Part shown: in pieces, positions 1 to 12,984 of the stretch
How the letters are laid out: each line of letters starts with the position of its first letter
Position numbering within the stretch: the stretch's first letter is position 1
Origin: Oreocharis arfaki
Taxonomy: Eukaryota > Chordata > Aves > Passeriformes > Paramythiidae
DNA length: 64,000 nt
Direction: 5' to 3'
Assembly: GCA_013398015.1 (NCBI GenBank)
Contig: VZRR01014174.1
Location: 456,520 to 520,519 of the forward strand
The notes under the pieces: model-generated
Database searches by the model: none
What the model was told of the DNA's origin: nothing
What the model saw: the letters and a program-made list of their open reading frames with translations, nothing else
Program-made: the position numbers and the translations under genes

Positions 1-2019
1 GGAATGGCCACCAGTGCCAAGGAGCCCATGTTAGAACACAAAAATAAATCCCAAGGTAGGCAGAGCCCAGCACCTCCACAGAAATTAACCACCTTCCCTC
101 CCTCACGTACTTGGCAAGATGATGACGTCTTCTCCAGGGCCTGGGATGCTGCCATTGGATCCACCCCAGCCTCTTCCCACATCATTCCAGGTCTCTGGGT
201 GTGACCATTTCAAGACAGTACCAGACGGAACTACAAAACAGGACATATAAAGACAGAATTATCATTTTCTATAGCTGGAAGAATTGCCAAGCTGGAAGAT
301 GCCAGTCAAGCATCTGTGACATCAGCATCCTCCTTTTGTCACTGATAAAGCAACACTAACTGCTCTTTGTTATTTTCCATGCTTAAAGAAAATTGCCTGA
401 TAGAATTCCCAGGGCATGGGAATTTCCATACTTTCCTGAAGTATGAAAGATTTTAAAAAATGAGCGATCAACTCTTACAAGCTTGTTAACACCCAGAAAA
501 GCAGGAGTCTTCCTATTCCAAGGGATGACCAAGACCTGTCATGGAAAAGCAGCTTGACCATGACACATGGAAACTCATGCTCCTTGTCCAAAATTTTCTT
601 TTTCAGGTCAGTTCAAAAGAGAACTCCTGAGCCTTAGCATAAGAAAATATTGGGAGAAACTGAGTTCAATATGTGCAGGTGCTTGACTTGCACTTTTGTA
701 TTTTAGAGAGCTAACGAGACAGGCTCCATCAATTAATTGCCCTTAAGTTTGTTCTGCCGCAGGAGAGGAAGGAAAGCCTTCAAGGGGAAATACTGGGCAC
801 TAAGTTTAGTAAATCCTGGACTAATGCAGGCAGGGCCTCCCTCTGGAGGCCTCTGCAAGCCCCTACTTCTGTCCTTCCACTGCAAAGGGAAATCTGGTTT
901 TTTTTATTCCTTGAGGAAAGCTTGATTGCGGATTGAAAGCATGGGAGCAGGCTCATGCTTAGGTTTTGGGGGCTAGGACCCAGCTCAGTAATGTTGTGGT
1001 GAAGGAAAAACCTCAGTTGTCAGCACAGGGAAACACAGAAATTAAATCCATGTCCTTAAGTTTGGGTCTGTCTCTCCAATCACTTGTTTGTTCTGGGAGA
1101 ATCACCCTCTCAAAATGTCTCTGAACCCTTTTTCCACATAAGTTATTATTGTTAATACACAACACAGCAAGGCAGTTAATACCAAAAAACACCAAATTTT
1201 GGAGGTTTCCCTTGTCTCTGGTGTATTTTTCTGTCTGACTCAACATGGAACTGGGCAGTAATATCAGACTATGGACACTAAAATACTCAGTAGTCTTACA
1301 TTCTCCACGACCTTTCTGATCTGCTGTGGTATTTCCCAGCAAAAGTTTATAGTGCTTTATACTGTGGAATCACACATTTATCTTGAGCAATGGTAGATAG
1401 GGCTCAATGACATGCTTAAATGAATACCAAGAGCCTCTCTTGGCTTGATAGATGTACAAAATATTGAAGTGAAAATAGCAATTTATGCCTGAAAAAGCCA
1501 CAAAAAAGAAATGGTGTTTCCCAGACCAAGGCTTTCTGACACAGACTGTCACATACCTGGGGTAGGTAAAGGCACTCTTTCCTTCTCTTTCAGTGTGACC
1601 TGAATTAAGTCATCTCCTGTGACTGAACACAGAGAATTTTAGGGAGTTACAGCAAGGCCTTTCAAATTAACACAAAAAAAAAAATTATTAAATCAATTGC
1701 CACGCATGAATTCCTGACAACATTATACATTTCTTACAAAAACTTTTTTTTTTTTTCAGAGCAACTATACATGTTTTCTAAGAATTTTTTGTCCTTTTTT
1801 TTCGTGCTTTGAGAAAGGATTAAACAAACACATTTTAATTTACAGATACGGAAGGTCTCAAGACAACTCATTAGAAACAGCTAAAAAGAAAACATTCAAC
1901 AATCAGAAATTCTGAGCTGGAACTCGAATCTCATTTATCCCACTATAAATCCACAGCAGTTCCACTCACACAAGCGATATCACACCACTGAATGCATAAT
2001 GTATTAACTGGCTCAAACG

Positions 2020-2340
2020 GCGAATTACAGCTTTTGTTTTGTAGTTCGGTTTTGATTTTTTTTTTCTTTTTGCCCCCAAAATCTGGTATCTGAAAGAGAT
2101 GCTTTAATTAGTCAGACTTTATAGACTGGAGACAGGGACCCTGTGTTCCGTGCTGTGAAAAGGGGTCAGCAGCAATTATCACAGTGGTAACCTTTGTGCC
2201 CGCGCATTGTCAGCAGGAGAAGGGCCAGGATAATGCAAATCAAAGAGGAGCAGGAGAAAGCTGCTTCAGACCCAGCCAAAATCCCACCTCCTCTTCATCT
2301 CCAGTGGCATATAAAGGCACTTCCTTTCAGTCACCAGACT
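2020..2340. promoter_or_regulatory. Candidate conserved non-coding element with POU-TCF motif
   Basis: The block contains a POU octamer ATGCAAAT (2233-2240) running into a TCF/LEF-type ATCAAAG (2239-2245), with CAATTA and TAATTA homeodomain cores nearby. It has no stop-free frame of note. The wording resembles deeply conserved vertebrate enhancers, but conservation was not tested; function is inference. Confidence 0.3.
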
Positions 2341-2639
2341 GGAACAACTGTAGGTTAAAATAGAAACACTTTGACAAACAAATAAATCTCCTGTCCTCTG
2401 CCCAGCCCCTTATGGTGACCCCAAAGTGTTGTTGGAAGATTTTTTTGGGGGAGAGTAGAAGAATTGTATCAATGAAGCCATTGTCAGAACTTTCCTCAGT
2501 TCCAGAACATGCCTGGAACTTTCCTCTGAGTGTATCAACCCACCGATGGGATTTCATGCCATATTGTAATTTACTTATTTTATCTTTAAACAAGTCTCCG
2601 CACTTTTAAATTGCGAAACCCGTCCTTCCCCACCTCCCT

Positions 2640-2900
2640 CCTTTTCTCCCAGTGCAACTGAGCAAATTTAAAATAACTGAGGTTCATTAATTTTAAGTGT
2701 TCAATAAATTAGTATGAATAATCAAAAAACTTGATTCTTTCTGATAATTACTATTTGATGTCAGTTGAAAGCACTCGATTGAGTTAGCAGCATATGCTCC
2801 TATGCCAAATGAGGCTTCCATAATTAAATAGAAACTGATTCCATGAGGTTTTTCTCATGTCTGATTAATTAGTAATCAGGTGCCTCAGCCCTGTTCTTCA
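2640..2900. promoter_or_regulatory. Candidate AT-rich homeodomain-site cluster
   Basis: Dense TAAT/ATTA cores (TTAATTTTAAG, GATAATTACT, ATAATTAAATAG, TGATTAATTAGTAATCA) occur in single-copy sequence without repeats or long frames. The last motif is a near-palindrome around TTAATTAG. This is typical of enhancer-like conserved elements, but composition alone is weak evidence. Confidence 0.25.
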
Positions 2901-4432
2901 GTGACACCTTCCCTCCCAACGGTAGCTGGGATCTGATCCATGTATCAGTCAAGTCAATCTGCCTTAAACCATCATGCAGAGCTCACTCTGAACAGCATCG
3001 TGCCTTGAGTGGCCACAAGGTGAACATTTGCGGGGGAAAAAAATGACGTGAAACAGCCAATTTAAAATCTCTGGCATGGCTCTTGTGGCTTTCAGACAAT
3101 ACATCTGTGTGTACTTTTATGGTTATGGTGGTTTTCCTTCTCACACAGGGCAAACCAGGTGCCAAAGCTGATACAAAAGGCTTAGGAAAAACAAGACAAC
3201 CAAGCCTTGATACTATCCTTTTTTGCCTAAATACATTTTGTGAGGTTTGTTGGGTTTTTTTTTTTGCTTACTTTTGCAGGCACTAGAGTGAAATCATCTA
3301 ATTAAAGATGTTAGTATTGTTCAGAGAAAAGCTGTTCTAATTAAATCCTGAGGGGACATAAAACTTGATCAATATGGTGCACAGACCTCATAAAGGGGTT
3401 CAATCCCCTTACACAGTGAAGGAAGGAACCATTAAGACTTAATTCAATACTGGGTTTTATCTTTGCCCTGTCCAGAGTCAGGGCAATAATAAAAGTTTCT
3501 TGTATTTGAAGTGTCATCCTACCACAGAGCATGACAATTCAAACCATTATAATTTATTTACATCCTTCACATGAGCGTAGGAATCAGAGACAGAATTCCC
3601 CCCAGAATTCTCCAAATCCTTGTAACTTTCACAATTGTTTTTATCGATGGGGCGTAAAGAGCAATGGTTGTGAATCAGCGGTGCTTTGTTGCCTTTTCCC
3701 ACTCCTAAAAACTGATCAAGAAAGATAAAGGCCTTGAGATTAACCAAGGCTGCAGTGACATAGTCCTTCTGGTGGTTTTGTTTTGCTGCTGAGTACGTTA
3801 TCACTGGGTTTTGCAGGACAGGAAGAGATACAGGCACTACAGATGAAGGACATCATTAGTAAACATTGAATTAAGGTGACTCTTGGCAAAATGCGGTTAG
3901 AAGGCTCCAGGGTTTAGTTGTATGAAACCTTTATAAGGCCCATCAATTTTCTGCCTTATTGCGGCTCCTCCTGGATGTTTGGGCTGTGAATCATAAATAT
4001 CGGCCTTCTGGATGATACTCCTGGTAACTTTCTCCTGGTTCAGGGCTCCTTGAGCCAACATGAAGGAGGAGCCACTCAGTCTTTTATCAGCTTTGCAGTG
4101 ACTCGGAATTTTGCCTGTGGATATTAGGAAGGGCTGAAACTAGGATAAATGGCTGCAATAGCCTGACTTACAAATAACAAGCAGCTCCATGCTATTTAAC
4201 ATCAATTGGGCTAGCATCCATCACCAGGAAATCAAAACTTTTTAGACAGCACAATCAACAACACAGTGAGACACACCTCTAGAAATTGGAGAACCTGGGA
4301 GAGGGTGTTTTGTCATCCTCTGTGAGGATCTGTTATGAGAGATACTCAGAAATATGATATCATGGGGGCACTGGAGTAAGGAGAAGAGGTGTAAAAAACC
4401 ATTTTATATACATTTAAGTAGATAGGTACAAT

Positions 4433-4454
4433 TATATATATATATATATATATG
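4433..4454. repeat. (TA)n dinucleotide tract
   Basis: About eleven TA units directly seen, ending TATGTATTTG. Simple sequence in an intron, probably length-variable. Confidence 0.9.
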
Positions 4455-4667
4455 TATTTGGGTTGATGGACACAGATTCTTGCTTACAGCAGATTGTCAT
4501 TTGCATTAAATTCCTCCCACAGACATCACGTAGTCAAAAAATCAACCCTGGCAGCATTATAAGGGCATTTCATCATCTTATTTCTGTAACTGGTGTACTC
4601 TGCTCAGGACAGGAGCTCACCCACCCTCCTGGCTGTATGTTTTGAGCAACAAAATTTGAGCAACTGA

Positions 4668-5048
4668 GGGGGGCTCAGCCTGGAGTAAAGGAGTCCCAGG
4701 GAGGGCCTCAGTGCTCTCTACAGCTCCCCAGAACCAGGCTGTAGCCAGGTGGGAGTCAGTCTCTTCTCCCAGGTAATTAGCAACAGGACAAGAGGAAATG
4801 GCCTCAAGCTAAACCAGGGGAGGTTCAGGTTGGACATCAGGAAGAAATTCTCTTTGGAAGGGGTGGTTAAGCATTGTTGCAGACTGCCCAGGGAGTTGGC
4901 AGAGTCACCACCCTGGAACTGTTAAAAAAATTACTGGATGTGGCAGCCAGAGCTCTGGTGTGGGTGAGAAGGTGGGGATCGGTCACAGGTTGGACTCGGT
5001 GACTTGAAGGTCTTTTCCAACCGGAATCATTTTATGGTTCTGTGATTA
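4668..5048 (+). mobile_element. CR1 retrotransposon fragment, 3' end
   Basis: Contains the CR1 run 'aggttggacatcaggaagaa', the 'gcagactgcccagggag' block and ends 'ggtcttttccaaccggaatc' plus a degenerate ATTCTRTGA tail. 5'-truncated, as usual for CR1. It is antisense to PKHD1. Confidence 0.85.
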
Positions 5049-5930
5049 CAAGAGGGGCTCCTCTTGGCTAAGAACTGACTTTCATCTCATGGAGGCCGCT
5101 GAGCAGCCCACATCTGGTCAACTGGCCCCCTGAAACAACTGATACGGGTGAGTTTTATCTGGCTGGAAGAAAAGACTCATCCCTGTACAATCAGTCCTCT
5201 GTAAAGAATTAACTCCATCCTTTATGTCTTTCACCTAGGGTTCTCCTTTACCCCCAAGCAACAGGGCTGCAGAAAGTATCTGTGTTTATTTATTTTCTGT
5301 ATTTTAATATTAGAAACAAACATTCTTAAGAGAGTTTTTCCCCTTACACAAAGCAATTACAGAAACCCACAGAGCCTAATGGAAGTGAGATAATTCTTTA
5401 GGAATCTAGAAAAGACAAAAAGTATAATCAAATTATTTTTTAAGAACTATGGAAATTGTAAACCTGCTTCTGACACAGCAGTAATGTGAGGTTGAGCCTC
5501 AGGCCCTCTTAACAACACACACATGAGTAGCCTGAGCAAAGTCAGCAGGATGATCCATCTCCATAAAAGTTGTGTCTACTGAAAAACATATTTGGGATAA
5601 ATAAAAAGTTTGATAATCCCTTCAGTGATGTTTTCAATAATGTTTCTGTCTAGCACTTCAATTTTAGAAAAAAAAAAAAAAAAGCCAAGAGAAATCTGGA
5701 GGTGAAGGAAGCCAACACTTTGTTTCATTCCAAAAGAAAATGGTTTAAACATTTCAAAAGTGAACAAAGAGGAAACAACATCTCTCTGGTTTTTAGCGTG
5801 TTTCAGTAGTGCCCAGAGACCTTAACCAAGGAGCAGTACCACGCTGTGGCACCATATGCTGAAATTTGTAACAGACTTAAAAAGCTCATAATGTTATTAT
5901 TACAATTTACAAAGGATATTTCTCCTAAAA

Positions 5931-5960
5931 AAATATCCCAGATGTCCCAGTGGGATATTT
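5931..5960. repeat. Perfect 10-bp inverted repeat
   Basis: AAATATCCCA at 5931-5940 is repeated in inverse orientation at 5951-5960 with a 10-base loop. It may be a short hairpin or chance; no flanking transposon was recognised. Confidence 0.6.
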
Positions 5961-6559
5961 CTTTCCACCACCCTTGTTACAATAAGTGAGGGTTTTTTTA
6001 TTCAGCATGGTCATATCATGTTTCACTCTCCTGAAATGCAGTTGAGCCACAGCCCACGAGTGCTCCAGAGTCACGCCACAATTGCAGGCCCACGGTGACC
6101 TTTGAGGACCACTTCTCTTAAGGCATACAGTGCCTCAGAGAAAATCAGGGTGATACTGGGAATCATGTCAAAGCAAAGCTGGTGATGTAGAAATGACTGG
6201 CACAGGATGCTTCACCCAGCCTCCTGAAGGGACACGGGGTTATCTGCCCCTCGATGCAGATTCCTTCAAAATGGTCTGAAAAGGTGATTTTCAAAGGGGC
6301 TTAGAGGCTGGTTAGCAGAGTTTCATGTATGTAGGTAGCAGTGACTATCTTTGCTAATAGGATCACTGCCCACACGACAGAAACATTCTCCATTACAATT
6401 ATTTCTCGCCATTCAGCACCCCCTGCATTCTCCTGCTCCCAAGCCTAATTTACAGAACTCCAACCATCAGTGCAACTTAACTCCTTTAATCCCCTCTGTA
6501 CGGTCTATTTTCTTGCCTTTTGTGTTAGACAGACCTTTTTTTCTCCCCCAAAGATAAAC

Positions 6560-7800
6560 AAACACTTGCATGACGCCAGGCAATTTCAGATGGAAGAGGG
6601 CACGGAGAAAGCCTGAGCCTCACGAAAACTTCTGGCCAAGGTGGCTTCGTTCAGCTGCCTGCTTCATTTGAATAACAAAATCTTCTCAGTCACGGGGTTT
6701 TCCCTCCCCTTCTCCCCCTTTTCTCCCCCATGCAGGCCTGAGTAAAAGGCTGTGTGAATTCAGGGGCCTGCTCGTGAACGAGCTGGCATCTGATCCGTAT
6801 TTACCGGCGTTAATTTTGGATGTAATGCACCCCTGCCACTTCCCCACAGTTTGCCCTAAAAGGCGTTCTGCGGGGCACAAAAGCGGAGGGTCAAAAGTGA
6901 GTTGACCCCTGCCAGAACGTACAATTATTGCAAAGAGGTGGTACACCAGCAGCTGTCGAAACCCCACCGAAGTGCTTCCAAAAGTCGGAGGATGACTAAT
7001 ACGCCGGAGCTCTCCCCTCCGCCCCGCGAGAGCCGCCGACTTTGGGCAGGAAGAATTATGGCCCTCCCGAGCAGCTGCAATAATTGTCTTGCCATTGTCC
7101 CCCGGCCCTCCCTCCGCCACCCCCTACAAGTGGCCATTGTCGCCGCGGAGTCAAGTGATTATATGCTTGGGCTGATGCTGTTTGCGCCCAGCTGCCCGAG
7201 CGCTGACACGCGAGCCTGGAGAGGGGGGACCCGCGTCTGCTAGACGGGGCTGCGACATACCAGACCTTTTACATAAGTCAAACAGGAACAAATGACTCTT
7301 TATCAGCCCCTTCTCCCTTTGAAGTGGCGGCTGCTTATAGGCCCTTACAGCTTTTCCTCCTCAGCCCGAGCAAACATCCTCCTTTTGATATGCTACATGC
7401 TCATTATCTCTGCCCCATTTAATGATTTTTGATTGAAGGGTGGCAGCGCAGTTGCCAAGAGGGTAGTTAAAGAGGCTCCACGCAGTCAGGACAACAAGAA
7501 AGGCTTTCCTTGTGCAGCAGCCTAAATTTGGAGTTTCTTAACAGTGTGTTCTTGTTCTTAGCAGCAGATAAGGGCTGAGCGTGAAATTCTTAATTAAGCA
7601 GTAAATAGAGAGTGGGGTGTCAGCAGATGCAGCCTGTAGCCATGGAGACCAAGTCTGATGAAGGAGGGAGCTAAGACTCAACGCCGGCCCCGGGCTCGGG
7701 CATGACTGACAGCTGAAGAATCCGACAAAGCTTGTAAACGGGATTAATTAGTTGGCTAATTATTTCATATAGTTAAATGTAAATAATTTTTTTTAAAAAA
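6560..7800. promoter_or_regulatory. CpG-rich candidate conserved element or cryptic promoter
   Basis: Unlike the surrounding AT-rich intron, 6900-7260 and 7641-7740 are rich in CG dinucleotides (for example GCCCCGCGAGAGCCGCCGAC at 7022-7041). The block also holds long stretches of non-repetitive sequence with TAATTA cores near 7745-7790. Minus-strand frames of 144 and 70 codons and a plus-strand frame of 113 codons are open here but look like a by-product of GC content. It could be an enhancer, an alternative promoter or a CpG island of an unannotated transcript. Confidence 0.35.
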
Positions 7801-9149
7801 AAGAAATTCTAAAAAAGCCAGCTTGCAGAGTTAAGCGGGGAGATGTTCCGAAGGCCAGACCTTCAAGCCGTGTCCTCTCCAGGTCGGTGGGTGGACTGGT
7901 GGGGTTTTAAGGCCAGAAGGGACTATTGTGGCAGCTTTCTCTGACCTCCTACGGAGCATGAATCTCTCCCCATGAGGTTTCTAATAGCTTCTTGCAGAGC
8001 TGGAGCATATTTCCCTGAAAAGACGGCCGAGCATCATCTAAGGACCGTGAGTGATGGAAAGTCCACCACATGCCATGAGTCTGCTCTGCTGGCTAATTAA
8101 CCTCACCCTCTCAGCCTGCACAGAGGAGAGAAGGAAAGAAAATAAATGCCACACCAGGGCCAGAAACCTGCTTGCTTTGTTTCAAACTTTTTTTACCTAC
8201 ACTGACAGCATAGATATTAGGTACCCGACACTGAATTATTGATCTCACTCCTATAGAAGTCCTCACAGAAAATGTTCACAGCATGAATTATACATGTCAG
8301 GTGTTTTCATAAATTTCCGCTCATGTACTTCGGATGATTGTTTCTTTCTCTATTAAAATGAGGAACCACAACAAGGTCTCCATGTAATAAAAATCAAGAT
8401 GAAATTAAGGCAAGAGAAGGACAAGAAATCATCTGTGATGCAAGAGTGACATGTGCCAGCCAGACCACTTTAGTCCCAGTCTTCCCAAGACTGTCATCTC
8501 CTCTGTTTTCAGCAGCAGAGGCCAAGACACAGATGCCGTCCTCTGAGCTTGCCCATGCTGCTCTGACAGTGTAATTCAGGATATGCAAACTGAAAAGCAG
8601 TCAACTATTATATTTAAAAGAACAAATTTACACTGTTAGTAAATTGAAATAATAAAACATTTTTCTTTTTTCAGTAAATATTTGACTTGATCTCTGGCAA
8701 GGCTTAGAGAAAACAATTAAATTTATAGTAGCCAATCTATACCTGAACTGTATCAAAACAGGGGCAGGACACAGAACTAAGACCAGGACCCCAGTAATCG
8801 ATATGGTTATAATGCTGGCCAAATTTCTGGCACATCTTTGGCCCAGACCAGGCAGACTCCCCGATGGTGACCAGTACAGTTTGGCATTTAGCACAGGAAA
8901 ATGATCTTTTCTAGCCTGAAGCCTGGGTGCATCCAGACAGTTTTGAGAATGTTAAACACAAGCTCTGCTACAGCAGTTGCTGAAGGACCAGAGGTGGACG
9001 CAGCAAGTGTGATCCTCAGACTGAGGTTACAGTTCGTGCTCTCCTATTTCTCCACAAATGTACACTGGTTGATTTGCACTCTTGCCTGGCCAAGCTCAGT
9101 GGATTGCCTGCCCTCATTCCAGGTGTGTTCTCCTCTCCATTGTCCCAGT

Positions 9150-9173
9150 GATTGTTCCAAAGATTGTTCCAAA
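9150..9173 (+). repeat. 12-bp tandem duplication
   Basis: GATTGTTCCAAA occurs twice in direct succession. Each unit contains ATTGTT, a SOX-type core. Probably a small replication-slippage duplication. Confidence 0.7.
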
Positions 9174-9976
9174 GACATGAGAAAGCCATTTGCTGGGCAT
9201 CTCAATACTGCAAATCAAGGGAAATTCATTAAATTTATAGAGTAGAACAGTGAAACGAAATTCTGCTATAATGAAAATCTCATCTTTACTTTCCCTGTAT
9301 GAGTCATGAAGGACAAGCTAATCTTTTCAAAGACGCTAAAAAATATTTGTGATTCTTAGTTCTGCTGTTATTAATAAAGGCAACAATCATTACCTTGCCT
9401 CTGACATATAGAGCTTAGACATTAATAAAATCAATTGCTTGAGAATAGGAATTGTGGAAAATGTCCATTTCTTTAAAAAAGTGACCAGCACACTCCATGA
9501 TCATGCACAAAGTCACATACTCAAATGCAGAGGCTATGATGCCTTTGGAAGTTTCCAGCCCAAGAAAAAAATTCTGTCCCAGTAATCTTATTGCCTTCAG
9601 AGGGCTCAGCCTAGCAAGGTGACCATTATTTATTAATGATACCTGTGATACAGGACCAGATGACAACAGAGGTCATTAGTGGATTTTAATACCTTTGCCA
9701 CTCCAAAAAAAACCCCAATTCAAATACAACTGACATCACATGACCCACTATTTATAACACGTTCTTTTTGTTGATAAGTAAGGCATCAGAGAGATCAGTT
9801 AGGGATGGATCTGATGTGCATTTACCTATTTGACAAACCTTTCTAAGGACTTCTCACTTATTGAAAGGCCATTGAAATCTGGCCTTGAGTACGTCTGTGG
9901 TTTAAATTAAAAAGACATCAGCCCTGTCACCATTCTTGATCAAAAACGTGCATTGCAACCCTGATACTGCACTTAC

Positions 9977-10172
9977 CCAAATAGGTGAACTTGCCCAGTT
10001 TGCTGTCCAGATGCCAATCACAGCTCCTGTGCTGCCCGTACGAAGGCAGCAGTTGGAGTGGCTGACCCCTCCTTGTCCCACAGGACACCGAGGCCTCAAG
10101 ATGGGCAGGAAGATCCTTGTGTTCCAGCAGCAGGTAATTCCCAGCCTTGAAGTTGCTAAATGTCACTGAATA
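9977..10172 (-). CDS. PKHD1: PKHD1 exon 13 of window (last recognised)
   Basis: 196 bp, phase 0 in and phase 1 out, from acceptor CTTCCCTAG to donor TTTGG|GTAAGT. It encodes 'YSVTFSNFKAGNYLLLEHKD', 'LPAHLEASVSCGTRRGQPLQ' and 'LLPSYGQHRSCDWHLDSKLG', then 'KFTYLG'. The pattern 'Y..TF.NF..GNYLLL.H' and 'G....CDW...S.L...TYL' fits fibrocystin ahead of the linker to its second G8 domain. The next exon should start with two bases of a split codon; none was recognised in the remaining 9.9 kb. Confidence 0.94.
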
Positions 10173-10799
10173 CTAGGGAAGAGGGGACCAGAAGAAACAT
10201 GTCTGAGTCTGTGATTAGAGCTCCAAGGAGTGCAGCATAAAGCGGTAAAGAGGAGGGTGCTCCTCACAGGCAACATGTGTTGAAAACACAAAAAGAGATG
10301 TAAAACCAAGCAGAAGATGATGGTAAATGCAGAAAAAAATCAACTGCCTTCATCACCTTTGAAAGGTGCAAAGGAACAATGTCTCCTGAAAGCTGTGTTT
10401 CAACATGTCTTAAAGCAGTAAAAATCCTGTTGTTTCCTAAGCACCACACTGAACTTTCACCTAAGATATCCAAAATCATCAAGTGTCCAAGGCCAGGTGG
10501 GATGGGGCTTAGAGTAACCTGGTCTAGTGGAAGATGTCCCTGCCCATGGCAGGGAGTGGAACTGGATGAGCTGTAAGATCCTTTCCAACCCAAACCATTC
10601 CATGATTCCATGACCTTCATGCTCCAGGTTACAACTGAGAGCATGAGGGACTAGGTCATCTTATCTAAGCCTATAAATACAGAGAGGCTTTCTCAGTGCA
10701 CTTAACTCTTTTTTTTTCCTCTCTGATCACCCAAAGAGATGAAAGCGTGATTATCTTTTCCAGATATAATTTTGAAATTATAAAACCTTCCTGCGTTAC
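10173..10799 (-). other. PKHD1: PKHD1 intron 12-13
   Basis: 627 bp between two secure splice sites. Besides one short CR1 3' end (10481-10613, antisense to the gene) I see nothing notable. Confidence 0.9.
10481..10613 (+). mobile_element. CR1 fragment, 3' end
   Basis: 'agtgtccaaggccaggtggg' through 'tttccaacccaaaccattcc' and an ATGATTCC tail. Antisense to PKHD1. Confidence 0.9.
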
Positions 10800-10977
10800 C
10801 TGGAGCTGTTTGCTGACCAAAGGGTTGTCAAATGTCAGTGTGTAAGTCTCTTTATCCAAGAGAAGAACCATCCAGCCATACAGGTTTGATAAAGTATCAG
10901 GAACATAATTGACTGTGTTTGTCTTATTCCTACTGTCAGTCACAGTTAAATTATAGGGAATGTCTGGAGCCTCTTTT
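10800..10977 (-). CDS. PKHD1: PKHD1 exon 12 of window
   Basis: 178 bp, phase 2 in and phase 0 out. The acceptor has a pure T run (TTTTTTTTTTTCCTGCAG) and the donor is CTCCAG|GTAACG. It encodes 'KEAPDIPYNLTVTDSRNKTN', 'TVNYVPDTLSNLYGWMVLLL' and 'DKETYTLTFDNPLVSKQLQ'. It matches fibrocystin 'Y.LT.TDSRNKT.TVNYV.DTLSN..GWM.LLLD.ETY'. Sequons are NLT and NKT. It lies 8.7 kb downstream of exon 11 but joins it in phase. Confidence 0.94.
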
Positions 10978-11345
10978 CTGCAGGAAAAAAAAAAAGTAAT
11001 TACATTTTTACACTGAACTCTGTCATTTTGCAACCTATAGAGCTCTATTTTTATTTGAATTACAGTAGCTGTGCTGGATCTCCCTCAGAATACGTCTACA
11101 TTTTTGTAATTCTTCACAAATGTCATAAGAAACAACATCTTGCCCCAAGTGCTGTAAAAAGAGAAAAAGAGAGACACAGCATGTAGGAATAAAGGAAGAA
11201 GAAGAGGAAGAAAGCAGAGAAGTGGCAACAGCCAGGGTACCAACTTCTACACTGCCAGAGTATTTTCCCTCCACCAGACTCATGGGCCTCAGGTTCAACT
11301 TTTAGGATCTTCATGAAATTTGGTGAAGTCTTCTTATTAACCTCA

Positions 11346-11471
11346 TCCCAGGCTGGATGGGGTTTGGAGTAACCTGGTCTAGTGGAAGGTATCCCTGCCC
11401 ATGGCAGGGCATTGGAATGAGGTGATATTTAGTGTCCCTTCCAACCCAAACCATTCTGTGGTTCTGTGATT
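11346..11471 (+). mobile_element. CR1 fragment, 3' end
   Basis: Contains 'taacctggtctagtggaagg', 'ctgcccatggcagggc' and the terminal 'cccttccaacccaaaccatt'. Antisense to PKHD1. Very similar to the copy 0.9 kb away at 10.5 kb, so the two probably belong to one subfamily. Confidence 0.9.
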
Positions 11472-12984
11472 ACTCACTCCCATTTGAGTGGTCAAAGGTT
11501 TCAAAACAAATACTGTGTAATTCGAAGAGCTGCTCTTTGCCTGCAGTTCAAAGCTGGGGATGCTGCAGACTGACTAAATCCTTCACAAAATGGGTGAACT
11601 TTTAGTACAGCAGTTCTTCTGAGCATCCAAATGAGAACGCAACCCCCTTTTTTTTCACTAGAACTGTGCACTCCTAATTCCTGCTCTATCTAGTCAGAGA
11701 AAAAAAAAAGCCCTTACTGAACAGATCAGCATTAGCACTGATGTCATGAGTGGTCACAAACCCTTTAGATTTAAGGTCTCTGTAGACTCCTCTCAGTTTT
11801 GGCATTTGAGCTGACACTAAGCTTAAAAAATCCTGTCTTTTAAGCATCCCTTGAATAGTTCTTCTCAATATTTAAAGCATTATCTTACCACTACACATCT
11901 CAGCAGATTATCCAACCCCTCAGATTGGATATGGCTTAACCCAAGCCAGACAGTGCTAAAACTCATGTCATCCTGCAATTTGCCTGTATTTGCAATTTTT
12001 GGCTGGTTTGTTGCTTTTTTTTCCCCTTGTGCTTTGGAGATGATGAAAAATCACCAAAGCAGCCATCCCGGATATATTTTTCTTTTCTCTTTTAGAATCA
12101 CTTCAGGAGTTTTTAATTTTTTTTTGTTATTCTAGTGTCTGTCACTTTGGCAAAGCACTTTCTGGTTACCCAGAAACATTCAGCTGAGAAACAGCAATGG
12201 CAAAGCGAAGTGTGAATCAGCAAAGAATCACTCAACCAGAGGATATTGGCAGACCAATGAAACTGGAAGGAGTTTATAAGGCTTAAACAGCTTTCGTACC
12301 ACTAATAAACCTCCTCTTATGGGCATTAACTGGACCAGGATATTAGGCTGCTAATTAAGCAAGTAAATGACAACAAGCACATTATTGCCACAGTTATCAG
12401 CACCTGCACAGGTATTCAGGAGAACATTTCTAGCAGCAGAAGAACACCACACGTAATGCAGAGAAACATTAAACTCTCTTGCACATCAGAAGATGCCTTA
12501 TTGAGTTGCAAAGGTGCCCAATGTCACAGCAAGTGACAGAGACTCTGAGCCATCCGCTCTGCAGCATAAATTCACATGGTTTTTCTCTTTATTCATCATA
12601 ATTTTCATTGCTGGAGGATTCTGATGAGAACAGCTTGAATCGTTTTTACTGGGGAACTCTCCCCAGTGCTTCCAGGAGAAGTAAAGACAGAGAAGAAAGC
12701 CTGGAAGCAACAATCCTGCTTCCAGGCTAAAAGTCCCTGGGATAAAAATCTGACCTGTCAGAAAGTTAGGTGGCAATTCCACACCAGCCATGTAGATCCA
12801 ATAGCTAGTGAATGAGAATGTGAATTCATTAACTGGTGAATTAACTGTGAATACATTTATGTCGGAAACCAATATTGAGAAGACCCCAAATAAATATCTT
12901 AAACTATACAGAGAACTTCCAGATGGCTACAGTTAAGTGAAATACATCTTTTCCTGTGTGTCTACTTTGTAACATGAAAGGTAT

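Larger units (their letters stand above)
1..9976 (-). other. PKHD1: PKHD1 intron after exon 13 (incomplete)
   Basis: No exon was recognised in this stretch on either strand. It is AT-rich, with one CR1 copy (4668-5048), a TA tract (4433-4454) and several blocks that look like conserved non-coding DNA, listed separately. I looked for the W-rich start of the second G8 domain, which should come next in the protein, and did not find it, so that exon presumably lies beyond the window's left edge. Confidence 0.7.

Noticed and set aside
6686..7120. 144-codon minus-strand frame in the CpG-rich block
   Set aside because: No domain, no splice context and no supporting start. Overlapping open frames on both strands are typical of GC-rich DNA with few stop codons.
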